Below, piece after piece: positions 17,881 to 26,604 of a stretch of 64,000 bases of DNA. The position numbers and the translations under genes were made by a program. Position 1 is the stretch's first letter, and every line of letters begins with the position of its first letter. The stretch lies in contig VGVE01000002.1 of assembly GCA_016874135.1 (NCBI GenBank), positions 1 to 64,000 on the forward strand, given 5' to 3'. A model generated the notes under the pieces. That model did not search any database, had not been told where the DNA came from, and was given only the letters and a program-made list of their open reading frames with translations. Source of the DNA: Gammaproteobacteria bacterium. Lineage in GTDB: Bacteria; Pseudomonadota; Gammaproteobacteria; Pseudomonadales; Azotimanducaceae.

Positions 17881-18810
17881 GTGACGCACCCGCATCACGA
17901 CCACGATCATGACCACGATGGCAATCATCGCGGGGGGCATTCGCACCACCATCCGCATGACGGTACGAGGTCCCTCGGATTTGCCTTCCTGCTGATTGCC
18001 GGCTTCACCGGTGTTGAGTTCATCGGCGGCCTGATCGCCAACTTGCTAACCCTTATCGCGGACGCCGGGCACATGTTGCTCGACGCCACCGCACTCGGTC
18101 TCGCCTGGTACGCCGCGCGGCTCGCGCAGCGCCGGGGTGACTCTACGATGTCATATGGTTATCACCGCTTCCAGGTTCTTGCGGCGTTCGTCAACGGGCT
18201 CACGCTGATCGTGCTCGTGGTGTGGATCCTCATCGAAGCTGTTGGCCGCCTCGGTGCACCGGAAAAAATGGTTCCGCTGCCTGCACTGGTCATCGCCAGC
18301 ATCGGTCTTGTGGTCAACATCATCGCCTGGCGATTGTTGCATCAATCTCGCGACAACATGAACGTGCGGGCAGCGGCGATGCATGTGCTCGGCGACATGC
18401 TCGGTTCGGCAGCGGCCATCATTGCCGCGGCAACCGTGTGGTTCACGGGTTGGCCGTATGCAGATCCGCTACTGGCTGTCGTGATCGCCATCGTGCTCGG
18501 ACGGGGCTCGTGGCAAGTATTGCGCGACAGCGCTCATATCCTTCTCGAAGGCGTTCCGAGTGGTGTGGACGTGCGTGAAATCCGTGCTGCCCTCATGGCG
18601 GGAGTTCCCGGCGTCCTCGAAGTTCACCACATCCACGCCTGGTCTCTCACCGCAGAAAAACCGCTGGTGACATTGCACGCGAACATCGACGAGCACATCG
18701 ACGTCGCCGGCGCCACCTCGTCCATGAAGAAAATCCTGCTGGAGCGTTTTGGTATCGATCACTCCACTATCCAGATCGAACCCGGCCCTTGTCCTGACCA
18801 GCATCCGTGA
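17881..18810 (+). CDS. cation diffusion facilitator (zinc/cobalt exporter)
   Basis: 309 aa starting at GTG 17881. A His/Asp-rich N-terminus precedes six membrane helices. The metal site motifs are D60-x3-H64-x3-D68 in helix 2 (LIADAGHMLLD) and H168-x3-D172 in helix 5 (MHVLGDMLGS). The C-terminal cytoplasmic domain ends with HHIHAWSLT and HANID, typical of CzcD/ZitB/DmeF proteins. It moves divalent metal out against a proton. The stop overlaps the GTG of dgkA by four bases, so the two are translationally coupled. The frame stays open upstream to 17794, but without a good start. Confidence 0.9.
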   Translation: MTHPHHDHDHDHDGNHRGGHSHHHPHDGTRSLGFAFLLIAGFTGVEFIGGLIANLLTLIADAGHMLLDATALGLAWYAARLAQRRGDSTMSYGYHRFQVLAAFVNGLTLIVLVVWILIEAVGRLGAPEKMVPLPALVIASIGLVVNIIAWRLLHQSRDNMNVRAAAMHVLGDMLGSAAAIIAAATVWFTGWPYADPLLAVVIAIVLGRGSWQVLRDSAHILLEGVPSGVDVREIRAALMAGVPGVLEVHHIHAWSLTAEKPLVTLHANIDEHIDVAGATSSMKKILLERFGIDHSTIQIEPGPCPDQHP

Positions 18811-19178
18811 GCAAACCCGGCAAAACCGGCATTGTCCGGATCATCGACGCAACGCGTTATTCAAAACAGGGGCTGGTTGCCGCCTGGCGACACGAATCAG
18901 CATTTCGTCAGGAATGTACGCTCGCGCTGCTGCTGTTGCCGTTCGCCTGGTTGCTCGGAACCACCGCTGCCGAGCGATCGTTGCTGATCGCCGTGCTTGG
19001 ACTGGTACTGATTACCGAGCTCCTCAACTCAGGGCTTGAAGCCGTCGTCGATCGAATCGGTGAAGAGCACCACGACCTAGCTGGCCGGGCCAAGGATATG
19101 GGTTCCGCTGCAGTGTTCATCAGTCTGCTGCTGGTGCTGGTGGTCTGGGGCACGGTCGCGATCCAGCGTTTTTTCTGA
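18807..19178 (+). CDS. dgkA: diacylglycerol kinase
   Basis: 123 aa, three membrane helices, with the DgkA signature ELLNSGLEAVVDRIGEEHHDLAGRAKDMGSAAVF. It phosphorylates diacylglycerol to phosphatidate in the inner membrane. Starts at GTG 18807, overlapping the CDF stop. Length matches the family (about 120 aa). Confidence 0.95.
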   Translation: MSKPGKTGIVRIIDATRYSKQGLVAAWRHESAFRQECTLALLLLPFAWLLGTTAAERSLLIAVLGLVLITELLNSGLEAVVDRIGEEHHDLAGRAKDMGSAAVFISLLLVLVVWGTVAIQRFF

Positions 19179-19222
19179 GCATCGCCTCTCGCAACCTGAC
19201 AAACCTCTCCGACCTGACCGGA

Positions 19223-20236
19223 CTACCCCAACAATTCCGCTGCGCGGCGCATCAGCGGCACCATGCAGAGTGACGTCTGCTCCCAGGTTTCGTCTACCCG
19301 CTTGCCGCGCCGATGCAGCATCAGATTGAAGCCGGAGATGATCGCGAACTTGTATGCAGCGAGAGCTCGGAACCAGTTGAGATCCGGCAGCGGACCATGC
19401 CAGGCGTCGCGATACAGGCGAATGACTGTATCCGGATCGAGAAAGGACGGCCGTGCCGGCTGACCCGGTACCGCTTTCGGCCAGGCTTCCCGATCGCTGA
19501 ACGTTGCGATCCAGCCGAGATCATTCAACGTGGCACCGATACCGCAGAGCTCCCAGTCGATGATCGCGAGCAATCGGCCCTGCTGCGAACAGAAGAGATT
19601 CGCGGTCTGGAAGTCGCCATGAAAAATCCCGATCGGCGCATCTGCCGGCAGGTGATCCAGGAGTTTTTTCCGGATGTGCAGTGCTTCGGCAAGACGCTCC
19701 GGTTCCGCCGCTTTCTCGAGGAAACGGTCCCAACGGGTGACATCGTCATCAAAGGTCATCGCTTCGCCGAGGTATTCCACCCGGGCAATGTCTACCTTAT
19801 GTACACCTGCAAGGGCCGTCATGATCTGTTGGCCGAGATCGAGCAGTGTTTCATCTACAAGCGTGCGCCCCCACTCGCCTTCGCCGAGTCGCAGCACATC
19901 ACCTTCGAGCCACGGCACCACAAAATAGGGGCAGCCGAACCACTCGAGATCATCACCTGACCACTTCACACTGCAGTGTGGTACGGTGGTGGTGTCGAGT
20001 GCATTCAGCACGGCAACCTGACGAAGTACATCCGCGGTGCCCTTCCAGTTCACATTGGGCGGCGGTAGCCGGATGAACCAGGAGTCAACCCCTCCCGGCT
20101 TGCGTACTCGAAAGCCGTAGGCGAACCCGGCGTGACCCGGCATTTTCACCACGTCAAAGACCTCGTGGGGTGCGCCGTATTTTGCCGCCACAAACGCAGG
20201 CAACTTCGTCGCCAGCGTATCCATATCCATGTTCAT
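19223..20236 (-). CDS. APH-fold phosphotransferase (ACAD10-like kinase family)
   Basis: 337 aa kinase-like fold of the aminoglycoside-phosphotransferase group: catalytic loop IFHGDFQTANLF and metal loop AIIDWELCGIG, followed by DLGW. In bacteria such genes beside acyl-CoA ligases and dehydrogenases are related to ACAD10/LvaA-type kinases that phosphorylate hydroxyacyl-CoAs; this role is inferred from context. Three close in-frame ATGs (20236, 20230, 20224) follow a GGGGGAA; 20230 has the best spacing. The gene lies 27 bp downstream of the acyl-CoA synthetase on the same strand. Confidence 0.8.
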   Translation of the reverse strand: MNMDMDTLATKLPAFVAAKYGAPHEVFDVVKMPGHAGFAYGFRVRKPGGVDSWFIRLPPPNVNWKGTADVLRQVAVLNALDTTTVPHCSVKWSGDDLEWFGCPYFVVPWLEGDVLRLGEGEWGRTLVDETLLDLGQQIMTALAGVHKVDIARVEYLGEAMTFDDDVTRWDRFLEKAAEPERLAEALHIRKKLLDHLPADAPIGIFHGDFQTANLFCSQQGRLLAIIDWELCGIGATLNDLGWIATFSDREAWPKAVPGQPARPSFLDPDTVIRLYRDAWHGPLPDLNWFRALAAYKFAIISGFNLMLHRRGKRVDETWEQTSLCMVPLMRRAAELLG

Positions 20237-20263
20237 TTCCCCCTGATGAAAACTGAAGTCGGC

Positions 20264-21817
20264 TCAGACCGCAGCCGGCCCCGGAAACTGCTCGCGCAGG
20301 ACGCGCTTCAGGATCTTGCCGCTCGGATTCCTTGGAATGACGTCGACAAAAGCCACGCCCTTGGGTTGTTTATAGGCCGCCATGCGGCCGCGGCAGAACT
20401 CGAACACTTCTTTTTCGCTGAGCTCCGGCTTGCGTCGTACCACGACAGCAAAAGGTGACTCACCCCACTTTTCACTGGGTTGGCCAATCACGCCCGCCTC
20501 GATGATGTCAGGATGGGTCATGAGCACCGCTTCGATTTCCGCGGGATAGACGTTCTCGCCACCGGAAATCACCATGTCCTTGATGCGGTCCTGGATATAG
20601 ACAAAACCTTCGTCATCCATGACCGCCACATCGCCTGTATGCAACCAGCCACCCTTCAACGTTTCAGCTGTGGCATCCGGACGATTCCAGTACTCGAGCA
20701 TGATGTGTGGCCCACGGACGAGAACTTCGCCCGGAACACCCGCCGCGCAGGTATTGCCCGTATCGTCGATGAGCTTCACCTCAGTGTGAAAAAACGCCTT
20801 GCCAGTGGAGCCGACTTTGGACAGCGCGTTTTCACCATCCATCAGACACGCAGGTCCACAGCTCTCGGTCAACCCGTATACCTGCAGGATCTGCACGCCC
20901 ATATCGAAATAGCGTTGCATCAACTGGATAGGGACGGGTGCGGCACCGGTCATCATCCAGCGCAGCTGGCTGAACTGGTATTTGCGAAAGTCCGGAACCT
21001 GCAACATGAAGTTGAGCATCGCCGGTACCGCCAGCCCGGTGGTGATTTTTTCCCGGTCGATGAGTTCCCAGGCCAGCTTCGGATCAAAGGTTCGCATGAC
21101 GATCGACGTCACACCCCGATAGACGTTTACGGCAAGCGGAGTGAGTGCGCCCACATGAAACATCGGCAGCGCCGCGAGGTAACGATCGGCATCATGGAAC
21201 TCCGCGTTGGCACCGATGGTCAGTACAGCCCAAATGGCTGTGTTGTGACTGTGCACCACCCCCTTGGGCAGACCGGTAGTGCCGGAGGTGTACATGATGT
21301 AGAGCATGTCCGTACCGCGACCGCCGAGATCGAGTTCGGAAGGATCGCCGCTGTTCCTGTAGATCGCGTAATCCTCGGCAAACCAGGCAGGAACAGAAGG
21401 CCCCTTGATGTCTGCAACGTGCAGCCAGTGTTGCACCGGCGTCTTGTCACCCCGCGCATGCAGTTCCGCAACTGTATCCGCAAACTCGTGGCTGTAAATC
21501 AGCCGCTTCGTGCCACTGTCCCGCAGGATGAACTCGAGTTCATCGGCCACCAAACGCCAGTTCAGCGGCACAACCACGGCACCTACTTTGGCGAGCGCAA
21601 AATAGGCCTCCATAAACTCGGCGCTGTTCATCAGCAGCAGGCCGACACGCTCACCCTTCTTCAATCCGGAGGCACAGAGCTGGTTCGCCAGTTGGTTGGC
21701 ACGCTCGTTCAGTTCTCTGTAAGTCAGCCGCTCACCGGTAGTGCTGTCGACGTACGCTTCCCGCCTTGGAGTCAAAAAAGCGCGCTTGGCGAGGAAGCCG
21801 CCGAGGTTGTCATACAT
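20264..21817 (-). CDS. acyl-CoA synthetase (AMP-forming)
   Basis: 517 aa ANL-superfamily ligase. The P-loop is YTSGTTGLPKG, followed by LPMFHVGAL, QVYGLTESCGP (A5) and GWLHTGDVAVMDDEGF then DRIKDMVISGGENVYP and the catalytic-Lys region PSGKILKR. It activates a carboxylic acid with ATP and joins it to CoA. Start at ATG 21817 with GGGAGTG nine bases upstream; the frame stays open to 21928 without better start. It is the first gene of a unit with the APH kinase. Confidence 0.92.
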   Translation of the reverse strand: MYDNLGGFLAKRAFLTPRREAYVDSTTGERLTYRELNERANQLANQLCASGLKKGERVGLLLMNSAEFMEAYFALAKVGAVVVPLNWRLVADELEFILRDSGTKRLIYSHEFADTVAELHARGDKTPVQHWLHVADIKGPSVPAWFAEDYAIYRNSGDPSELDLGGRGTDMLYIMYTSGTTGLPKGVVHSHNTAIWAVLTIGANAEFHDADRYLAALPMFHVGALTPLAVNVYRGVTSIVMRTFDPKLAWELIDREKITTGLAVPAMLNFMLQVPDFRKYQFSQLRWMMTGAAPVPIQLMQRYFDMGVQILQVYGLTESCGPACLMDGENALSKVGSTGKAFFHTEVKLIDDTGNTCAAGVPGEVLVRGPHIMLEYWNRPDATAETLKGGWLHTGDVAVMDDEGFVYIQDRIKDMVISGGENVYPAEIEAVLMTHPDIIEAGVIGQPSEKWGESPFAVVVRRKPELSEKEVFEFCRGRMAAYKQPKGVAFVDVIPRNPSGKILKRVLREQFPGPAAV

Positions 21818-22035
21818 GGTTTGTTCACTCCCGTTACTGATCTCGTGAACCGGCTTCCTCGCCGGTAACTGGCTGTTGGTGGAAGCGGCGTATTGCAGGC
21901 TGCGGGACTCTGCCTCGCAGCCATACAAACTTCAATTCGCCGCAGCCGTGCATTGGATGCGAAAGCCGACGCGTCCCGACTCGTTTGCATTCGGTCAGAA
22001 CATTTACATGTTTCGCACAATTCGGACCGGCGGCT

Positions 22036-22065
22036 TGTTGCATCGCAACATTACCTTCGTAGAAT
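22036..22065 (+). promoter_or_regulatory. candidate promoter with overlapping dyad ahead of RNA candidate A
   Basis: TTGCAT (22038-22043) and TAGAAT (22060-22065) are spaced by 16 bp. A perfect dyad TGTTGC-ATC-GCAACA (22036-22050) covers the -35 element, suggesting control by a dimeric protein. The -35 is weak (three of six), the -10 good (five of six). Confidence 0.4.
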
Positions 22066-22071
22066 ATGCGC

Positions 22072-22210
22072 CTTCGCTTCCGGACCCGTCCGGGATGACG
22101 AAAACGGCGTGGTGCGGGCTCTCTCTCCCCTTCCTCCCTGACCGCGTTGGGCAAGACCGGACGGTCTTGCCCTCCACGCCTTCCCTTATTCCTTCTTCTG
22201 GTCGTTTTTT
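22072..22210 (+). ncRNA. candidate structured RNA A, three-way junction with C-rich loop
   Basis: After a small hairpin (22080-22093), GGCGTGG (22106-22112) pairs with CCACGCC (22174-22180). Between them lie a short GCGG/CCGC stem closing a loop rich in C and T that holds CCTCCC (22133-22138), and a perfect 11-bp hairpin (22149-22159 with 22162-22172). A T6 run follows at 22205-22210. The same order, starting GGCGTGG-TGCGG and followed by a TATTCC tail, recurs in candidate B. No ORF accounts for it. C-rich loops with CCUCC can pair with Shine-Dalgarno sequences, as in several described regulatory RNAs; that role here is inference. Confidence 0.45.
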
Positions 22211-22259
22211 ATTCAGCAGTTTCCGCTGCCACGTTTAAGTGCCACGCCCCCCGCCGGGT

Positions 22260-22273
22260 GGACACACCTCGTT
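22260..22273 (+). repeat. dispersed 14-bp motif GGACACWCCTCGTT, copy 1
   Basis: Exact GGACACACCTCGTT, identical to the copy at 32797-32810, 20 bp upstream of the first TGTACA box. The other copies at 63840 and 63869 differ by one base (T for A). Confidence 0.5.
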
Positions 22274-22292
22274 CGGACTAACCGGTACGGGG

Positions 22293-22341
22293 TGTACAAA
22301 GCTGTACAAACCGTAGCCATAGGGGTCTACAATCCTGTACA
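22293..22341 (+). promoter_or_regulatory. two pairs of TGTACA boxes and candidate merR promoter
   Basis: TGTACA occurs at 22293-22298 and 22303-22308, exactly 10 bp apart; a second pair, TCTACA at 22326 and TGTACA at 22336, is again 10 bp apart. The -10 hexamer TACAAT (22328-22333) lies inside the second pair; TGTACA at 22303 is its best -35, at a 19-bp spacing as in MerR-type promoters. Head-to-tail repeats about one helical turn apart are known for CarH/LitR-type MerR proteins. Autoregulation of the following gene is the natural reading. Confidence 0.6.
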
Positions 22342-22361
22342 GACAAAAGCAGGCTTGTGCT

Positions 22362-23282
22362 GTGCAGGAAGACATCGACTACTACCGCATCGGAACCATT
22401 GCACGCATGACGGGCCTCTCCGTGGAAAGGCTCCGTGCCTGGGAACGGCGTTACGAGCTGGTTCCCGCCCATCGTGAGGGTAAAACCCGCTACTACTCAC
22501 GCGATCAGCTCGAGCGGCTCCAGAAAATCAAACGCCTGGTGGATGCGGGCCATTCGATCAGCTCACTGGTCGACCTCTCCGATCAGCATCTGGACGCCCG
22601 GCTTTCCAGCCGCACCACGTCTACAGCACCCGCCACGCTGCGTGTCGGCATTGTCGGCGCCAGTCTCGTCGTCGCCGAGCAGACCAAGGCGCTGCCTTCA
22701 CGACTCAGTATCGAAGAACGCTGGAGCAACATACCCGCATTCATGACCACAGACCCGGAGCTGTCTGGCCACTTCGACGTCCTCGTGGCGCAGGTCACCG
22801 TGCTATCGCCTGAAACCGTGGTTTCGATCAGGAAAAAGACTGGCAAAATCGCGCTGGTGCTGTTGTACCAGTTCGCCACTGTGGACCAGATCAGGAGCGT
22901 TCAGGACGAAGGCATTCCGGTGTTGCGATGGCCAGCAAGCTGGGACCAAATCGAAACCGCCTGCTCCGCCGTTGCCCGCACCTCGCTGTTATCCGCCACC
23001 GCAGCTGAAGCCCTGTTCTCCGATGATGAGCTCATCGCAATCGCCGCTTCAGACAAACAGGCGACAGGTCTGCCGCGCTACCTCGTCGATGCAATTCTGC
23101 AACTCAACAACCTGTCGGAATTTGCCCTTGACTGTGCCGACCAGGATAGCCTCGAGGGTGGTTCCACCTCGGTAAACACTGCCGAACAGGTGCATGTCGA
23201 AGTAACCCGGGCTCGCGCGCAGCTGGAAACAGCGTTGCAATTGCTGGTGCAAAGCGAGCGGCTCCAGGCGACGGCACACTGA
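22362..23282 (+). CDS. MerR-family regulator, CarH/LitR-like but without the B12 motif
   Basis: 306 aa from GTG 22362. Residues 7-76 are a MerR winged helix (YYRIGTIARMTGLSVERLRAWERRYELV, then the wing GKTRYYSRDQLERLQKIKRLVDAGHSISSLVDL). This type, with RAWERRY, is characteristic of the light- and cobalamin-linked CarA/CarH/LitR group. The C-terminal part begins like a Rossmann/cobalamin domain (RVGIVGASLVVAEQ) but has no D-x-H-x2-G, so B12 binding is unlikely. It is flanked on both sides by TGTACA boxes and by the two RNA candidates. No photolyase or carotenoid genes are nearby. Confidence 0.85.
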   Translation: MQEDIDYYRIGTIARMTGLSVERLRAWERRYELVPAHREGKTRYYSRDQLERLQKIKRLVDAGHSISSLVDLSDQHLDARLSSRTTSTAPATLRVGIVGASLVVAEQTKALPSRLSIEERWSNIPAFMTTDPELSGHFDVLVAQVTVLSPETVVSIRKKTGKIALVLLYQFATVDQIRSVQDEGIPVLRWPASWDQIETACSAVARTSLLSATAAEALFSDDELIAIAASDKQATGLPRYLVDAILQLNNLSEFALDCADQDSLEGGSTSVNTAEQVHVEVTRARAQLETALQLLVQSERLQATAH

Positions 23283-23294
23283 AAGCGACGTACC

Positions 23295-23347
23295 TGTACA
23301 AATAAACGAAAATATCTGTTGACACGCCAATCTGTACTGTACAACAT
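23295..23347 (+). promoter_or_regulatory. candidate promoter with TGTACA operator ahead of RNA candidate B
   Basis: A single TGTACA box (23295-23300), then TTGACA (23319-23324), a perfect match to the -35 consensus. Inside the spacer lies the dyad TGTAC-T-GTACA (23333-23343). The -10 is weak: CAACAT at 17 bp or TACAAC at 15 bp. A protein bound to the dyad would block or remodel this promoter. Confidence 0.55.
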
Positions 23348-23353
23348 GCTTAC

Positions 23354-23467
23354 AGATGAAGTTTCAAGGCGTGGATGCGGCTTCGACGATGCAGTCCTCC
23401 CTTCTCATGTGTCCTTCCCCCAGAAGTAGAAGCCGCTTCCGACCACAAGTCGGCACGCCCTTTTTAT
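23354..23467 (+). ncRNA. candidate small RNA B, three-way junction with CCUCCC loop and terminator tail
   Basis: GGCGTG (23368-23373) pairs with CACGCC (23454-23459). Within it GCGGCTTC (23377-23384) pairs perfectly with GAAGCCGC (23429-23436), closing a 44-nt loop with CCTCCC (23396-23401) and CCTTCCCCC (23413-23421). CCGAC-CACAA-GTCGG (23439-23453) forms a second hairpin. C-T5-ATT follows the outer stem directly, as in a Rho-independent terminator. With the TTGACA promoter upstream, this looks like a free small RNA of about 115 nt. The layout and start of the sequence match candidate A. No ORF fits. Targets and Hfq dependence are unknown. Confidence 0.55.
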
Positions 23468-23655
23468 TCCCCCTGCGCAGCGCCCAGATCCGGTACTGCG
23501 CCTGACCCGGCGAAGAGGCAGCGCCCCCTGCAGCCTGAATTCTCCCGACTGATCCCGACGCTCAATCTCCTTTTGCCCTGACTAGGCGGTCACGGAGCAA
23601 TCCGCGACCTTGTGTCACACTCAGTTCACTACACGGCTGTCTGGAAGCAGGTGCC

Positions 23656-26604
23656 ATGCGGCATATCGGTCTGACTTGGATCCCGGGGTGTGTCTTCGCC
23701 GCATTGCTTTCTGCTTGCGGCGGTGGCGGTGGCGGTAGTTCTCCACCTCCTCCTGTACCTCCCTCGCCGCCGACGCCTCCCGCCAATGTCGCGCCCGTCG
23801 CGAGCTTCACGGTCACCCCTACTTCCGGCAGCTCACCGCTTGAAGTCGTCGCCAACGCCGGCGCTTCCTCCGACAGTGACGGGACGATCACCGCCTTCCA
23901 GTGGAACTTCGGAAACGGTACCTCCGCCATTGGCTCCGTCGCTGGCACGACCTACACCACCAACGGCAGCTTCACCGTTTCATTGACGGTAACTGACGAT
24001 GATGGCGCAACAGCCACGACCACGCGCCTGGTGACGGTTAACGCACCTGCCGGGAACGTCACCCTGTCGGGAACCATCCAGATCCTGCCGTCCAGCGCTA
24101 TCGACTCGGACACCAATGACCGGTTCACAACGAACACCTCGAACAACGGCTTCGCGAACGCTCAGACCATCGCTAACCCAGTAACCCTGGGCGGGTTCGC
24201 GAATCGTCCGAACACCGGCCCTGCCAACGGAAACCTCTCGGTTTCCGGCGACCCGGGTGACTTCTATCGGGTCAGCCTGACGGGTGACGATCTGATTCTG
24301 TTGACCGTGGGTGAGTCTGGCGCGGATCTCGACATGCGTCTGTACGATGTGAATCGCACGCTCCTCAATACATCCCAAGGCAACTCGCAAACAGAATCGT
24401 TCAGCGTCAACACCCCGGGAACCTACTTCATTGAAGTCTTCCCCTTCAGCGGTGCAAGCAACTACATCCTCACGATTGGTAAGGACGCAGACGCCGCCGC
24501 TGCCCTGCTGCAAGAGGAAGGACAAGCGGGAGGGCAAACGAAGGGACAAACAAGCACGCAAACGACTTTGCGCTTGTCATCCGACTTCGTACCGGGCGAG
24601 ATCATCGTCGACCCCGTAGCCGGCAACTTTTTCAGCGCGAGCACCTCCCGGCTAAGGCCTTTCAGTCCCAACAATCCAGGTATCACGCTCTTTGCCGTCG
24701 CCCCAACCGCTCTGCTGGCACTCAACGACCCGAACAGCCCCGGAGCCTTGCCTCAAGGCGCTGTGGTCTCAACAAGCCAGCGCACCAAGCTCGCAACACT
24801 CAATACCATCAAGGGCCTGCGTCAGCGTAAAGATGTGGAAGTCGCTGAACCCAACTTCATACGCCGCGCCTACCGCGAGCCGAACGACCAGTTCTACAAC
24901 CTGCAATGGCACTACCGGACCATCAACTTGCCACTCGCCTGGGATGTAACGACAGGGTCAAGTGAAGTCATTGTCGCCGTCATCGACACAGGTGTGCTGC
25001 TCAGCCATCCAGACCTGGACAGCCAGCTCGTTCCCGGATTCGATTTCATTTCGAGTGCATCCCGCGCCCGGGATGGCAACGGGATCGATAACAATCCAAA
25101 CGATGAGGGAGATGGTGCAACTGCGGGCACATCAAGCTTCCACGGCACACATGTTGCCGGCACGATTGCCGCACAATCAAACAATTCGCAGGGTGTCGCT
25201 GGAGTATCCTGGAACGCACGCATCATGCCGTTGCGTGCACTTGGGGTGAACGGTGGGACCACCTATGACGTTATACAGGCAGTGCGCTTCGCAGCCGGGC
25301 TCTCCAACGATTCCGATACGCTGCCCACACGCCGGGCCGACATCATAAACTTGAGTCTCGGCAGCGATGCATCGTCACAGTCCGAGCAGAATACGATCAA
25401 CGAAGCACGTGCCGCCGGCGTCATCGTGATTGCCGCAGCCGGTAACGAAGCAACGACGTTACCTTCCTATCCGGCCGCCTATAGCGGCGTCACATCGGTC
25501 AGTGCAACCACCATCAGCAATTCTCTCGCGGGTTATTCGAACCGCGGCTCTACCATCGACATCGCCGCACCCGGCGGCAACAACGGCACGGACATCAACG
25601 GCGACGGGCTCGGCGACGGCGTGGTCAGTACCATTGGAGAAGAATCGTCCTCCGGTCCCGTCCAGTTCCGGTATGCATCGCTCAACGGTACGTCGATGGC
25701 TGCACCCCACGTCGCCGGCGTAGCCGCGCTGATGAAGGCCGTACACCGCAACCTCACGCCTACGGAATTTGATACCGCCATCACCAGCGGGCGAATCACG
25801 GATGATCTCGGCATCGCGGGTCGAGACGATCAGTTCGGTTTTGGCCTCATCAACGCGCAGAGAGCGATTGCCGAGGCGAATCGCCTCGCTGCCGGGCAAG
25901 GTCTCGATCCGGGTCCTGTGCTCAGCGCGTCCGTTTCGACCCTCAACTTCGGCGCTTTCCTGAACGAATTGCCGCTGCAGGTTTCGAACCTGGGAACCGG
26001 CTCACTGACGATTGCCGGCGTGACCGCTTCACAACCCTGGATCACCATAACGCCACCGAACGGTGGAGGTCTCGGCACGTACATCATCCGCGTGACCCGC
26101 TCCGGTCTCGCCGATAGTGTGCACACCGGAACGATTACCTTTGATGGCTCTTCGAACGACGTCACGGTCACCGTGATCCTGCAGATCTCATCGGTCGATC
26201 TCTCCGCCAACGCCGGTTTGCACTTTGTGATTCTGGTCGACAACAACGGCAATTCGAACATTCCGGCCGTCATCACCCGAGCCACCAACGGTGAATACAC
26301 GTTCACCATCAACAACGTACCGAATGGTGAGTACCGGATCTTTGCCGGCACCGATTCTGACAACGATGATTTCCTGTGCGATGCGGCAGAAGCATGTGGC
26401 GCCTATCCGACTCTTGATCGACCGGAACGGCTGTCGATAAACGCGAACCGGGCGGGCCTTGTGTTCCTGTCGGGGTTTCGACTCAATCTGGATTCGTTCT
26501 CGGTGACCTCCGACGATGGTATGGATAGTGAATCAGCACAGATCGGCAACACTGAAGCGGGATACGCTTTCATCAGACCGCAAGGCGATTCGCCACCACC
26601 ATGA
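23656..26604 (+). CDS. surface/periplasmic lipoprotein subtilase (S8 peptidase) with PKD and PPC domains
   Basis: 982 aa. A lipobox LLSAC (Cys21) is followed by a Gly and Pro-rich tether, a PKD domain (about 45-130; VTPTSGSSPLEVVANA to VTDDDGATATTTR), a pre-peptidase C-terminal-like domain (about 190-275), a propeptide-like stretch ending VEVAEPNFIRRA, and the S8 catalytic domain: D444 in VIDTGV, H496 in HGTHVAGT, S680 in GTSMAAPHVAG. Two C-terminal beta domains follow (LNFGAFLNELPLQVSNLGTGSL type). A GGAAG ribosome site precedes ATG. The stop overlaps the next gene by four bases. Confidence 0.92.
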   Translation: MRHIGLTWIPGCVFAALLSACGGGGGGSSPPPPVPPSPPTPPANVAPVASFTVTPTSGSSPLEVVANAGASSDSDGTITAFQWNFGNGTSAIGSVAGTTYTTNGSFTVSLTVTDDDGATATTTRLVTVNAPAGNVTLSGTIQILPSSAIDSDTNDRFTTNTSNNGFANAQTIANPVTLGGFANRPNTGPANGNLSVSGDPGDFYRVSLTGDDLILLTVGESGADLDMRLYDVNRTLLNTSQGNSQTESFSVNTPGTYFIEVFPFSGASNYILTIGKDADAAAALLQEEGQAGGQTKGQTSTQTTLRLSSDFVPGEIIVDPVAGNFFSASTSRLRPFSPNNPGITLFAVAPTALLALNDPNSPGALPQGAVVSTSQRTKLATLNTIKGLRQRKDVEVAEPNFIRRAYREPNDQFYNLQWHYRTINLPLAWDVTTGSSEVIVAVIDTGVLLSHPDLDSQLVPGFDFISSASRARDGNGIDNNPNDEGDGATAGTSSFHGTHVAGTIAAQSNNSQGVAGVSWNARIMPLRALGVNGGTTYDVIQAVRFAAGLSNDSDTLPTRRADIINLSLGSDASSQSEQNTINEARAAGVIVIAAAGNEATTLPSYPAAYSGVTSVSATTISNSLAGYSNRGSTIDIAAPGGNNGTDINGDGLGDGVVSTIGEESSSGPVQFRYASLNGTSMAAPHVAGVAALMKAVHRNLTPTEFDTAITSGRITDDLGIAGRDDQFGFGLINAQRAIAEANRLAAGQGLDPGPVLSASVSTLNFGAFLNELPLQVSNLGTGSLTIAGVTASQPWITITPPNGGGLGTYIIRVTRSGLADSVHTGTITFDGSSNDVTVTVILQISSVDLSANAGLHFVILVDNNGNSNIPAVITRATNGEYTFTINNVPNGEYRIFAGTDSDNDDFLCDAAEACGAYPTLDRPERLSINANRAGLVFLSGFRLNLDSFSVTSDDGMDSESAQIGNTEAGYAFIRPQGDSPPP

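Noticed and set aside
20480-21868. 462-codon plus-strand frame opposite the acyl-CoA synthetase
   Set aside because: Entirely antisense to a certain gene; His/Arg/Gln-rich shadow translation.
23368-23459. RsmY/CsrB-like RNA on the minus strand (GGA motifs in loops)
   Set aside because: The minus strand shows GGGAGGA-like motifs, but the consensus TTGACA promoter and T run are both on the plus strand.
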